31,701 nucleotides of DNA from CAZYIW01 sp964647705 (GTDB lineage: Bacteria; Pseudomonadota; Gammaproteobacteria; PS1; Pseudothioglobaceae), in NCBI GenBank assembly GCA_964647705.1, contig CAZYIW010000012.1, forward strand, positions 1 to 31,701, given 5' to 3'. The notes under the pieces were generated by a model. It ran no database searches, was not told the DNA's origin, and saw only the letters and a program-made list of their open reading frames with translations. Numbering within the stretch: position 1 is the first letter of the stretch; each line of letters starts with the position of its first letter. Shown one piece after another: positions 15,881 through 23,992 of the stretch. The translations under genes and the position numbers were made by a program.

Positions 15881-16762
15881 ATGATCGATATCACGAGTAC
15901 GCCAATTCAAACATTGGTAGAATCTATTGGATACGGCTCAATGCAGACGTATGTATGGGTTATGATCATTTTGGTTGCTGTCATGACAGTAGCAGATATG
16001 ATTCACAAGAAAAGTGCAACTTACTTCTTTCAGAATGCAGAGAAGGCAGAAGCTTCGGTTGAAAAAGGCTTAGCTGATGGCAACAATAACTGTTCAATTG
16101 GCACAAACGAAGGTCGTTTTAAAGAGCTAACTGCTGGTGACAAAATGGGTATTGCAGTGCAGACTATCGTGACTGACGTAGCGACATCGGGTGAGTTTAA
16201 AAACCCAGTACGTCGTTTGGTTCATTTATTAACAATGTATGGCTTTATTCTTTTCAATGCTGCAACTGCAGTGATGATTTTTGGCGCAGACGCAACGAGC
16301 GCAATATGGAATCAAATTTGGCATATCGGTGCGATCATGTTGTTTATTGGTTCATGGTGGTTCTGGTTTGTATTTAAAGTAGACGTTGCTGCAGAAGGCA
16401 ACACATGGACAAATATTGAAATTAGACGCGATATGTTTAGCTTATCACTAATGGCAACATCAACAACTGCACTGGGCTGGTCTATGACTGGTGGTGGTGA
16501 AGGTGTTTGGTTTTCTTTACTGATCCTATCTACCGCCTCATTATTTGGTGGTGTTTATTGGTCTAAGTTTTCTCACATGTTCTTTAAGCCAATGGCTGCT
16601 TATAACAAGCGCATTATTAAGGCTGATGGCTCAAATGAGAATTTGCCACACGAAACTAGAGATGATGAGTGGCAACAAAACAGACACTCTATGGAGTTAT
16701 TAAAAGACGCTCCAATGGACTTTGGTCTAGGTATTAAGCGTGAACCGCCTAATCACTACTAA
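15881..16762 (+). CDS. aprM: AprM, membrane anchor protein of APS reductase
   Basis: 293 residues with about five membrane segments: near 23-40, 114-134, 148-166, 186-202 and 208-227. The soluble N-terminal loop (41-110) and a charged C-terminal tail face the cytoplasm by inference. Position directly before aprBA and overall form match AprM of sulfur-oxidising bacteria of the apr lineage that lacks qmoABC. It is proposed to attach AprBA to the membrane and pass electrons towards the quinone pool. His115 (RRLVHLLTMYGF), His148 (IWHIGAIM) and His232 (KFSHMFFKP) lie at helix ends, as heme-b ligands do in NarI/DsrM-type subunits; this is an inference. A strong Shine-Dalgarno precedes it, and aprB follows after 37 bases. 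Confidence 0.9.
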   Translation: MIDITSTPIQTLVESIGYGSMQTYVWVMIILVAVMTVADMIHKKSATYFFQNAEKAEASVEKGLADGNNNCSIGTNEGRFKELTAGDKMGIAVQTIVTDVATSGEFKNPVRRLVHLLTMYGFILFNAATAVMIFGADATSAIWNQIWHIGAIMLFIGSWWFWFVFKVDVAAEGNTWTNIEIRRDMFSLSLMATSTTALGWSMTGGGEGVWFSLLILSTASLFGGVYWSKFSHMFFKPMAAYNKRIIKADGSNENLPHETRDDEWQQNRHSMELLKDAPMDFGLGIKREPPNHY

Positions 16763-16799
16763 TCTAATTACTAATTAACTTAAGAAGAGAGGAAATAAT

Positions 16800-17279
16800 A
16801 TGCCAACTTTTGTATATATGACTCGTTGTGATGGTTGTGGACATTGTGTAGATATCTGCCCATCAGACATTATGCATATCGATAAGAAATATCGTCGTGC
16901 TTATAACATTGAACCTAACATGTGCTGGGAATGCTATTCATGTGTAAAGGCTTGCCCACATAACGCAATTGACGTTCGTGGTTATGCAGACTTTGCTCCA
17001 CTTGGACACAGCGTTCGTGTAATTCGTGATGAAGAAAAAGGTACCATTGCATGGAGAGTAACCTTCCGTGATGGACGTGTTAAGAACTTCCTATCGCCAA
17101 TTACAACACAACCATGGGGTAAGAACATTCCAGACTTTAGAAATGAACCAGCGCCGACTCAAGAACAGCGTGATTCTCAACTATTGTCGTTCGAGCCTAA
17201 ATATATCCGTATGGACGATGGTGATATTCACACCTTAGAGTCTAACGGTTTAGAAATGAAAGAAGGAGTGTACTACTAA
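16800..17279 (+). CDS. aprB: APS reductase beta subunit, ferredoxin-type
   Basis: 159 residues. Two [4Fe-4S] clusters are encoded: C10, C13, C16, C20 and C42, C45, C48, C52, the spacing typical of AprB. After the ferredoxin domain comes the AprB-specific beta region and C-terminal arm (about 75-159) that wraps around AprA. It relays electrons between the FAD of AprA and the membrane acceptor. GAGAGGAAA provides the ribosome binding site. The stop overlaps the aprA start by one base (TAATG), coupling the 1:1 subunits. Confidence 0.97.
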   Translation: MPTFVYMTRCDGCGHCVDICPSDIMHIDKKYRRAYNIEPNMCWECYSCVKACPHNAIDVRGYADFAPLGHSVRVIRDEEKGTIAWRVTFRDGRVKNFLSPITTQPWGKNIPDFRNEPAPTQEQRDSQLLSFEPKYIRMDDGDIHTLESNGLEMKEGVYY

Positions 17280-19180
17280 TGGGTTACAAAACAATTTATG
17301 AAAATGACATTGATATCCTAGTCGCTGGTGCTGGTCTAGGTGGTACTGGTGCAGCTTATGAAGCCAGATATTGGGGTCAAGATAAGAAAATCGTAATCGC
17401 TGAAAAGGCAAACATCAACCGTTCAGGTGCGGTAGCTCAAGGTCTTTATGCGATTAACTGTTACATGGGTACACGTTTTGGTGAAAACAACCCTGAAGAT
17501 CACGTTCGTTATGCACGTATTGACTTAATGGGTATGGTGCGCGAAGACTTGCTATTTGATATGGCTCGTCACGTAGACTCAGCGGTTCACAAATTTGAAG
17601 AATGGGGTTTGCCTCTAATGAGAAACCCTAATACAGGTGCTTACCAACGTGAAGGTCGTTGGCAGATCATGATACACGGTGAATCTTATAAGCCTATTGT
17701 TGCTGAAGCCGCAACTAAGAATGCCGATAAGACATACAACCGTATTATGGTGACTCATCTATTAATGGATGAATCTGGCCGTAACCGTGTTGGTGGTGCA
17801 ATTGGTTTTAACGTAAGAACAGGTAACTGTCACGTATTTAAGTCTAAAACAGTTGTTGTAGGTGCTGGTGGTGCTTCAAACATCTTTAAACCACGTTCAG
17901 TGGGTGAAGGCGCGGGTCGTGTATGGTATGCACCATGGTCTTCTGGTTCAGCTTATGCATTGATGATTGAAGCTGGCGCTAAGATGACTCAAATGGAAAA
18001 TCGTATCGTACTTGCACGTTTCAAAGACGGTTATGGTCCAGTAGGTGCTTATTTCTTACACCTTAAGACATACACTCAAAACGCTTATGGTGAAGAGTAT
18101 GAGTCTAAGTGGTTCCCTGAACTACAAAAGATGGTAGGTAAAGAATACCTAGATCCAGAAGCCTCTCATGCGACACACAGACCAATTCCAACATGTTTGC
18201 GTAACCATGCTCTAATCAGTGAGGTTAATGCAGGCCGTGGTCCAATTCACATGGTAACTATGGAAGCCTTCCAAGACCCACACTTAGAAGAAGTAGGTTG
18301 GGAAAACTTCCTAGGTATGACTGTAGGTCAAGCGGTTCTATGGGCTGCAACAGACATTGATCCTAAATATGTTAACCCTGAATTAACAACTTCTGAACCA
18401 TATGTAATGGGTTCACACGCCACAGGTTGTGGTGCATGGTGTTCAGGACCTTCAGATGTATCTCCTCCAGAATATCAATGGGGCTATAACCGTATGATGA
18501 CTGTAGAAGGTTTGTTTGGTGCAGGTGACGCTGTGGGTGGTACACCACACGCATTTTCTTCGGGTTCATTTACAGAAGGCCGTATCTCAGGTAAGTCAGC
18601 TTGTCAATATATTGACGATGGCAAGGGAGAAGGTATTGTGATCTCTGATAAACAGATTGCTGATCGTAAAGCTGAAATCTTTAAGCCTTTAGAAACTTAT
18701 AAAGTGGGCCGCAATGAAATTGTTGCTGGTACAGTTTCTCCAAGTTACATGCTTCCAATGCCTGGTCTACAGCGTTTGCAGAAGATCATGGACGAATATG
18801 CAGGTGGTGTAACTGTAAACTACATGACTAATGATAAGTTATTGAACATGGGTCTACAAAAACTTGCCATTATGGAAGAAGACTTAGAGAAAGTTGGTGC
18901 TGAAGACATTCACCAGTTGATGCGTGCTTGGGAATTGAAGCATCGTCATCGTACATCAGAATGTGTTATGCAACACACATTGTTCCGTAAAGAAACTCGC
19001 TGGCCTGGTTACTACTACCGTGGTGACGCTTTGAAGGTAAACGATAAGGATTGGCACGTATTGACAGTGTCTCGTCGTGATCCTAAAACTGGCGAATACA
19101 CAATGGAGAAAGCACCTTTGTATCACTTAGTTGGTGATATTGAAGATAAAGCCTTGGCTGATCTTAAGAAGAAAAAGTAA
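17279..19180 (+). CDS. aprA: APS reductase alpha subunit, FAD-containing
   Basis: 633 residues of the fumarate-reductase/succinate-dehydrogenase flavoprotein fold. The FAD-binding dinucleotide motif is DILVAGAGLGGTGAAYEA (12-29), followed by EKANINRSGAVAQGLYAINCY. Later landmarks are VVVGAGGASNIFKPRS and GLFGAGDAVGGTPHAFSSGSFTEGRISG, which lines the flavin. It oxidises sulfite and AMP to APS in the cytoplasm, feeding Sat. The length is normal for AprA of sulfur oxidisers (about 625-640). Codon use appears more regular than in neighbouring genes, with many CGT arginines and GGT glycines, suggesting high expression. It ends in two tandem terminators. Confidence 0.97.
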   Translation: MGYKTIYENDIDILVAGAGLGGTGAAYEARYWGQDKKIVIAEKANINRSGAVAQGLYAINCYMGTRFGENNPEDHVRYARIDLMGMVREDLLFDMARHVDSAVHKFEEWGLPLMRNPNTGAYQREGRWQIMIHGESYKPIVAEAATKNADKTYNRIMVTHLLMDESGRNRVGGAIGFNVRTGNCHVFKSKTVVVGAGGASNIFKPRSVGEGAGRVWYAPWSSGSAYALMIEAGAKMTQMENRIVLARFKDGYGPVGAYFLHLKTYTQNAYGEEYESKWFPELQKMVGKEYLDPEASHATHRPIPTCLRNHALISEVNAGRGPIHMVTMEAFQDPHLEEVGWENFLGMTVGQAVLWAATDIDPKYVNPELTTSEPYVMGSHATGCGAWCSGPSDVSPPEYQWGYNRMMTVEGLFGAGDAVGGTPHAFSSGSFTEGRISGKSACQYIDDGKGEGIVISDKQIADRKAEIFKPLETYKVGRNEIVAGTVSPSYMLPMPGLQRLQKIMDEYAGGVTVNYMTNDKLLNMGLQKLAIMEEDLEKVGAEDIHQLMRAWELKHRHRTSECVMQHTLFRKETRWPGYYYRGDALKVNDKDWHVLTVSRRDPKTGEYTMEKAPLYHLVGDIEDKALADLKKKK

Positions 19181-19197
19181 GGCTGTAAAATCTCTAC

Positions 19198-19230
19198 CAG
19201 AGGCTCTCTGAGCCTCTGAGGTTTTATTTT
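19198..19230 (+). terminator. First terminator after aprA
   Basis: CAGAGGCTC (19198-19206) pairs with GAGCCTCTG (19210-19218) around a TCT loop: 9 base pairs, G+C rich, followed by a broken T-run GTTTTATTTT. Confidence 0.8.
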
Positions 19231-19259
19231 AAAAGACCAACTTGTGTTGGTCTTTTTTT
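19231..19259 (+). terminator. Second, stronger terminator after aprA
   Basis: AAAAGACCAAC (19231-19241) pairs with GTTGGTCTTTT (19246-19256) around TTGT, followed by more T. It is directly downstream of the first hairpin, so the sat-apr region is well insulated from the next operon. Confidence 0.9.
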
Positions 19260-19302
19260 ATCTATAGAGTTTCATATATTGGTAGAATTTATAGATAAAA
19301 AA
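19254..19302. repeat. 13-base inverted repeat flanking a promoter
   Basis: TTTTTTATCTATA (19254-19266) and TATAGATAAAAAA (19290-19302) are exact inverted copies separated by 23 bases that contain the -10 element of the next operon. The left arm uses the T-run of the preceding terminator. Confidence 0.7.
19280..19288 (+). promoter_or_regulatory. Extended -10 promoter for the 116-aa gene
   Basis: TGG-TAGAAT is an extended -10 with five of six matches, predicting a start near 19295. An AGGAG ribosome binding site (19317-19321) lies 6 bases before the ATG at 19328. Confidence 0.55.
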
Positions 19303-19327
19303 CCGAATTAATTAACAGGAGCATGGA

Positions 19328-19678
19328 ATGAATATTGTAGAAATGTCAGATGACGAAATCTTAGCAATTGCAGAACCAATGTGGGCAGATTTAGTCAAAT
19401 ATTCTAATAATCAAAACTATGGCATGTTCACCAAAAACTTTTCTGATGACATGCTACGTGGCGCCAATGAAATTGAAATGGGAAAGCAATTTGCCCGTAG
19501 TGAACTGACCAAAGGCTTGTCTCCTGATTTTGATTTTTTAGGCACCATTCGTCGTGGGGAGCATGTTACTGTTTTGTTTCGTCAGAGACATAAAAAACGA
19601 GACGGTGAGTGGTTAGGCCGACTGGTTTTAGGTAACCAACAAGACGAATATAAGATTTTTGGCGCAACCATTTTTTAA
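19328..19678 (+). CDS. Uncharacterised 116-aa protein of the yedE operon
   Basis: A soluble acidic-to-neutral protein without cysteine, signal peptide or membrane helix. The N-terminal half is helical in character (MSDDEILAIAEPMWADLVKYSNNQNY), and the C-terminal half alternates hydrophobic and charged residues as in beta strands (TIRRGEHVTVLFRQRHKKRDGEWLGRLVLG). This alpha-then-beta order would fit an NTF2-like cone fold, but no motif confirms it and I do not recognise the family. It has its own promoter, a good AGGAG site, and is first in a tight cluster with an FKBP, a 124-aa protein and a YedE transporter, right after aprA. Confidence 0.85.
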   Translation: MNIVEMSDDEILAIAEPMWADLVKYSNNQNYGMFTKNFSDDMLRGANEIEMGKQFARSELTKGLSPDFDFLGTIRRGEHVTVLFRQRHKKRDGEWLGRLVLGNQQDEYKIFGATIF

Positions 19679-19685
19679 GGATTAT

Positions 19686-20186
19686 ATGACAGAACTAATC
19701 GAAGATGGCAAATTAGTTGAGTTAACTTATAAGGTAACTGACAAAAAATCAAAAGAGGTTTTGGTGCAAGTCGAATACCCTATTGGTTATGTTCACGGCG
19801 CCAACGATATCTTGTCTAAGCAAGTTACTAACGACTTAACCGGCTGTGAAGTCGGAGATAAAATTGAAGTGCCAATAGATTGCAACGAACTTTATGGCCC
19901 AAGAGATGAATCTTTGGTATTTACTGATCATATTGATAATGTGCCTGAAGAATATCGTGAAGTGGGTTTGACCATTACCATGGAAAATGAAAAAGGAGAA
20001 CCTAAAGAATTTATAGTGACTCGTGTGGATGAGAATTCACTTACCATTGACGGCAACAACCCTTTGTGTGGCCGTGAGGTTATTTTTGAACTAAAGGTGT
20101 TGTCGATTCGCGATGCAACAGATGATGAAATCGAAGCCGGTGGCCCACTTGATGCAGAGCCCGATATTGATAAACTTCTACACTGA
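19686..20186 (+). CDS. SlyD-like FKBP-type peptidyl-prolyl isomerase
   Basis: 166 residues from ATG 19686, which has an AAGG site at 19677-19680 overlapping the previous stop. A TTG at 19659 in the same frame lies inside the previous gene and is less likely. The FKBP core is split by an insert-in-flap domain as in SlyD: LVELTYKVTDKKSKEVL, GYVHGANDILSKQVTNDLTG, then VGDKIEVPIDCNELYGPRDESLV and the closing strand VIFELKVLSIRDAT. The His-rich metal-binding tail of E. coli SlyD is absent; the C-terminus is acidic (DAEPDIDKLLH). The expected roles are proline isomerisation and chaperone activity in the cytoplasm. Placement between two unknown proteins and a transporter suggests help with folding a partner, an inference. 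Confidence 0.88.
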   Translation: MTELIEDGKLVELTYKVTDKKSKEVLVQVEYPIGYVHGANDILSKQVTNDLTGCEVGDKIEVPIDCNELYGPRDESLVFTDHIDNVPEEYREVGLTITMENEKGEPKEFIVTRVDENSLTIDGNNPLCGREVIFELKVLSIRDATDDEIEAGGPLDAEPDIDKLLH

Positions 20187-20191
20187 TTTTA

Positions 20192-20566
20192 ATGATGAAT
20201 AAAATTGCTGACTTTACTCAATCTGAGATTAATATTGCCAAGAAATTGGTTGATAACCGCTGGAGAGACCAACCAATCGAAATACATTTGGCTGATATCG
20301 AAATCCAACCAAAAGATAGTGACAGTGCAATTCCACACCCTGCACTGGTTTGGGAGGATAAAAATTCCACTTTTGTTGTTTTGAAATTAGACTCATTTAA
20401 ATATAAGAGTTTCTTCTATTTTGGATTGGACAAACGTTTTGACACAGGTATTGATGAATACAATGATTTAAACGAATGTGTCGATCATCTTTTAAAAGCA
20501 CAAGCAGACTTTGTGCTTTCTAAAAACACCAAAGGTTTAAAGGTTGAGATTAATAAAGAAGACTGA
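20192..20566 (+). CDS. Uncharacterised 124-aa protein of the yedE operon
   Basis: Begins with two adjacent ATG codons 5 bases after the FKBP stop, so translation is probably coupled. It is soluble, with one cysteine (near residue 91 in NECVDHLL). A helical N-terminus (FTQSEINIAKKLVDNRW) is followed by strand-like segments (IEIHLADIEIQ, STFVVLKLDSFKYKSFFYFGL) and a C-terminal helix (NECVDHLLKAQADFVLSK). No enzyme motif is visible and I do not recognise the family. The reading frame is well used and bordered by real genes on the same strand, so the gene is probably real. Confidence 0.8.
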   Translation: MMNKIADFTQSEINIAKKLVDNRWRDQPIEIHLADIEIQPKDSDSAIPHPALVWEDKNSTFVVLKLDSFKYKSFFYFGLDKRFDTGIDEYNDLNECVDHLLKAQADFVLSKNTKGLKVEINKED

Positions 20567-20602
20567 TTAAGCCTTCATCCTTTCAATCTAGACACAAATA
20601 TT

Positions 20603-20610
20603 GATATAAT
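20603..20610 (+). promoter_or_regulatory. Extended -10 promoter of yedE
   Basis: TGA-TATAAT (hexamer at 20605-20610) with a weak -35 TTCAAT (20582-20587) 17 bases upstream. The predicted leader is about 23 bases and carries a strong GAGGGGAG ribosome binding site. The transporter can therefore be expressed separately from the three upstream genes. Confidence 0.65.
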
Positions 20611-20639
20611 TTCTTCTCAAATTACTTGAGGGGAGAACT

Positions 20640-21794
20640 ATGACTTTACCGTTATTAGTTGAAATGGGCGAGATTGAAACGCTTTTTTTAACTATTTTCT
20701 TGGTGTCTATTGTTTTTGGGGCAGTGGCACGAAAAACCGATTTTTGTCCTTTGGGTGGTATCGCTGATGTGGTCCACAGTGGCAATACTGGGCGACTTTC
20801 CATGTACTTTTTTGCCATTTCAATCGCTATTGTCGGCGTCACTATTTTTGAAGCACTTGAGGTATTTTCTGCTGATGAAACCAGACCACCTTATCGTATG
20901 AGTCAATTTAACTGGCCAGCCTATTTAATGGGCGGCTTGCTTTTTGGTGTGGGCATGACACTTTGTCGAGGTTGTGGCATGAAAAATATTCTTAATTTGG
21001 GTGGCGGAAATCTCAAAACCATTGTTGCCATATTGGGTATGGGGTCTGCAGCTGTTTTGATGCTCTATGTTGAAGGCTTTTTTAATGATTATTTTCTATC
21101 TTGGGTGATGCCTATTTCCCCCAACCTTGAAGATTTAGGTCTTGAGTACCAAGACTTGGGCACAATCATTGCTAGTTGGACAGGTATACAAGTTGGCACC
21201 ATGCGTATTGTGATTGGGCTGTTGTTACCATTGTTTATTATGACATTGGTTTTTAAAAGTAGGGATTTTAAGGCCAGACGTGATAATTGGATTGGTGGTT
21301 TCTTAATTGGCGCATTAATTGTCGGCGCGTATTTTATATCAGGAGGCCCATTAGGTGAGTTGGCTAATGAAGCTTCAGATTTTTCTGAGATGCCACAAAA
21401 CGGCATGGGAACACAGTCATATACATTTATTCGCCCTATGGGAGATATGCTCTATATTGCTTCTAACCCTGAGTGGTATATTTTAACTTTCGGCTTAGTT
21501 GCTTTTATAGGTGTTGGTACAGGTTCGGTGTTAATCTCTGTATTGACAAGACGTTTCAAAATTGTTTGGTTTGACTCTATTGGCGAGGTGCTTCGTTATG
21601 CTTTGGGTGGCGTGATGGTTGGTATTGGCGGTATTCTAGGGATGGGATGTACACTGGGCCAAGGCATTGCCGGCACTTCTACTTTGGCGCTTGGCTCGTT
21701 TATTGATTTATTGGCACTTATGATTGGCGCTTATATTGGCATAAGATTGCAAAAAAAATTCATGCACGATCACGAAGTTCCAAGAGCCGATTAA
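20640..21794 (+). CDS. YeeE/YedE family transporter, thiosulfate-carrier-like
   Basis: 384 residues with about nine to ten membrane helices. The family cysteines are present in their normal settings: C36 in DFCPLGG, C109 and C112 in TLCRGCGMKN, and C337 in GMGCTLGQGIAGTS. In the characterised thiosulfate carrier TsuA (YeeE) three such cysteines along the pore relay the substrate. This protein is of the longer, two-repeat type, each half contributing a GxG-C-G loop. A substrate of thiosulfate or another sulfur oxyanion is an inference strengthened by the adjacent APS reductase genes; direction (import or sulfite/sulfate-type export) cannot be told. No TusA-like partner, which often accompanies yeeE, is adjacent. 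Confidence 0.88.
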   Translation: MTLPLLVEMGEIETLFLTIFLVSIVFGAVARKTDFCPLGGIADVVHSGNTGRLSMYFFAISIAIVGVTIFEALEVFSADETRPPYRMSQFNWPAYLMGGLLFGVGMTLCRGCGMKNILNLGGGNLKTIVAILGMGSAAVLMLYVEGFFNDYFLSWVMPISPNLEDLGLEYQDLGTIIASWTGIQVGTMRIVIGLLLPLFIMTLVFKSRDFKARRDNWIGGFLIGALIVGAYFISGGPLGELANEASDFSEMPQNGMGTQSYTFIRPMGDMLYIASNPEWYILTFGLVAFIGVGTGSVLISVLTRRFKIVWFDSIGEVLRYALGGVMVGIGGILGMGCTLGQGIAGTSTLALGSFIDLLALMIGAYIGIRLQKKFMHDHEVPRAD

Positions 21795-21809
21795 TTAAAT
21801 CCTCAGAAC

Positions 21810-21840
21810 AAAAAAAGGCGTGCAGAGCACGCCTTTTTTT
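21810..21840. terminator. Bidirectional terminator between yedE and hppA
   Basis: AAAAAAAGGCGTGC (21810-21823) pairs with GCACGCCTTTTTTT (21827-21840) around an AGA loop, 14 base pairs. A and T runs on both sides make it work for yedE and for hppA arriving on the minus strand. Confidence 0.95.
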
Positions 21841-21856
21841 AATACACATTTGATTA

Positions 21857-23860
21857 CTAGATTAATGGAATAATTAAGATTGCCACAATGTTGATAATCT
21901 TAATCAGTGGATTAATTGCAGGGCCCGCTGTATCCTTATAGGGGTCGCCCACAGTATCTCCAGTAACTGCTGCTTTATGTGCATCAGAACCTTTGCCACC
22001 AAAATTACCATCTTCAATGTATTTTTTGGCATTATCCCAAGCACCACCACCAGTGGTCATCGATATCGCCACAAAAATACCCGTTGCAATAGAGCCAATC
22101 AAAAGACCACCCAACGCTTCCGCACCTAGCCAAAGACCGACAATAACCGGCACCAAGATAGGTAGAATCGAAGGCAAAACCATCTCCTTAATTGCTGATT
22201 TTGTTAGCATATCAACCGCTTTAGAATAGTCAGGCTTTTGGGTGTAATCCATAATGCCTGGCATTTCTTTGAACTGGCGACGCACCTCAGTCACAATACC
22301 ACCAGCAGCACGACCGACTGCCTCCATAGCCAGTGCACCAAATAAATAAGGCACAAGACCACCAATGAAAAGACCGATAATAACTCTATGATCAGAGAGC
22401 ATAAAAGTAATGTCTTTAAATTGTGGCAAGACTTCTAATTGACTCGTATAGTCGGCAAAAAGTACTAACGCTGCTAGGCCTGCAGAGCCAATTGCATAAC
22501 CTTTAGTAACAGCCTTTGTGGTGTTGCCCACTGCATCAAGCGGGTCAGTAATATTGCGAATTTCATCAGGTAATTCAGCCATCTCGGCAATACCACCAGC
22601 ATTATCAGTAATTGGACCATAAGCATCTAGCGCCACAATCACACCAGTCATTGAAAGCATAGCAGTGGCTGCAATAGCGATTGAATATAAACCACCGAGT
22701 TCAAATGCAGTCCAAATAGAAGCACACACAGCAATGACAGGTAAAGCCGTTGACTTCATTGACAAGCCAAGTCCTGCAATTACATTAGTACCGTCTCCAG
22801 TTTCTGAAGCTTTAGCAATATGTTGAACTGGCTTGTATTCTGTGGAAGTATAGTATTCAGTCACCACAACCATCACAGCTGTTAGAATCAAACCAATCAG
22901 TGATGAGTAGAAGAGATTCGGATCCATGCCCATACTGTCAGTAACAAAATAAAAGGCAATTGCGGCCAATACAGCAGAGACAATGAGCCCCTTATATAAA
23001 GCGCCCATAATTGAACCACCCTCAGACACCTTAACAAAGAATGTACCGATGATTGAAGCAATAATAGAGACAGCACCCAATGCCAATGGATAAAGGATGG
23101 CCTGGTTACCTAAAGCCAAAACACCAGCCAACATCATAGTGGCGATAATTGTAACTGCATAGGTTTCAAAAAGATCGGCTGCCATACCCGCACAGTCACC
23201 TACGTTATCACCTACGTTATCCGCAATCACCGCAGGATTTCGTGGATCATCTTCGGGAATACCGGCTTCAACTTTACCAACAATGTCAGCTCCAACATCT
23301 GCTCCTTTGGTAAAAATACCGCCACCAAGACGAGCAAAGATAGAAATAAGTGAACCACCAAAAGCCAAACCAATTAAGGCATGTAAGGCTTGTTCTTGTG
23401 CAACACCAGCAGAAATAAGGCCAGCATAAAAACCTGCCACGCCCAATAGTGCCAAACCCACTACCAACATGCCAGTAACTGCACCACCACGAAACGCTAC
23501 TTGGAAAGCAGCATTCATACCGTTGTTGGCAGCTTGAGCTGTACGTGAATTGGATTTAACTGAAACATTCATACCAATAAAACCTGCAGCACCAGATAAC
23601 ACGGCGCCAATTAAAAAGCCAATCGCTACCGGCCAGCCAATGCCTGAAAAACCAATAACTAAAAATAAAACCGCACCAACCATGCCAATGGTGGTGTATT
23701 GCCTATTAAGATAAGCTTTTGCACCTTCAGCAACCGCATCAGAGATCTCTTTCATTTTGTCAGATCCAGAGTGTTGATTGTTAATCCAGGTGATTGAAAT
23801 GATGCCATATAAAATAGCAACGATAGATGCCGCAACGGCAAGGACGAGAGTTGTATCCAT
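21857..23860 (-). CDS. hppA: K+-independent proton-translocating pyrophosphatase
   Basis: 667 residues, about 16 membrane helices. It couples PPi hydrolysis to proton export, or makes PPi from the gradient. The catalytic region has GADVGADIVGKVE (186-198) and NVGDNVGDCAGMAADLFE (215-232), the acidic cluster that binds Mg-PPi, with a second acidic block DAYGPITDNAGGIAEM (412-427). The stretch GNTTKAVTKGYAIGSAG carries Lys449 where K+-dependent enzymes have Ala, so this should be the K+-independent type. A strong AAGGAGG site precedes the ATG. It is the last of the four minus-strand genes pfp, adk, 386-aa protein and hppA, and has its own promoter. Confidence 0.97.
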   Translation of the reverse strand: MDTTLVLAVAASIVAILYGIISITWINNQHSGSDKMKEISDAVAEGAKAYLNRQYTTIGMVGAVLFLVIGFSGIGWPVAIGFLIGAVLSGAAGFIGMNVSVKSNSRTAQAANNGMNAAFQVAFRGGAVTGMLVVGLALLGVAGFYAGLISAGVAQEQALHALIGLAFGGSLISIFARLGGGIFTKGADVGADIVGKVEAGIPEDDPRNPAVIADNVGDNVGDCAGMAADLFETYAVTIIATMMLAGVLALGNQAILYPLALGAVSIIASIIGTFFVKVSEGGSIMGALYKGLIVSAVLAAIAFYFVTDSMGMDPNLFYSSLIGLILTAVMVVVTEYYTSTEYKPVQHIAKASETGDGTNVIAGLGLSMKSTALPVIAVCASIWTAFELGGLYSIAIAATAMLSMTGVIVALDAYGPITDNAGGIAEMAELPDEIRNITDPLDAVGNTTKAVTKGYAIGSAGLAALVLFADYTSQLEVLPQFKDITFMLSDHRVIIGLFIGGLVPYLFGALAMEAVGRAAGGIVTEVRRQFKEMPGIMDYTQKPDYSKAVDMLTKSAIKEMVLPSILPILVPVIVGLWLGAEALGGLLIGSIATGIFVAISMTTGGGAWDNAKKYIEDGNFGGKGSDAHKAAVTGDTVGDPYKDTAGPAINPLIKIINIVAILIIPLI

Positions 23861-23912
23861 TATATTTTTACCTCCTTGTTTTTTATAAAGATTTTTTTCT
23901 CCCTAGCGCTTG

Positions 23913-23918
23913 ATTATA
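23913..23918 (-). promoter_or_regulatory. -10 element of hppA
   Basis: Minus-strand TATAAT, 52 bases before the hppA ATG. No good -35 at the expected distance. It is followed by the strong ribosome binding site. Confidence 0.5.
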
Positions 23919-23941
23919 GTTAGTTACGGTTTTCTAGGTTG

Positions 23942-23964
23942 GCTAATTTTGTTTTAAAATTAGC
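23942..23964. other. Palindrome upstream of hppA
   Basis: GCTAATTTT (23942-23950) and AAAATTAGC (23956-23964) form a 9-base-pair inverted repeat around GTTTT. It is downstream of the 386-aa gene and just upstream of the hppA -10. There is no T-run after it on the minus strand, so an operator or a weak RNA hairpin is more likely than a terminator. Confidence 0.45.
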
Positions 23965-23992
23965 TTAAATCGAGGTTTATAATGAAATAGAT

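Noticed and set aside
19659..19685. TTG start for the FKBP at 19659
   Set aside because: It lies inside the upstream gene; the ATG at 19686 has an AAGG site and gives the usual SlyD-like N-terminus.
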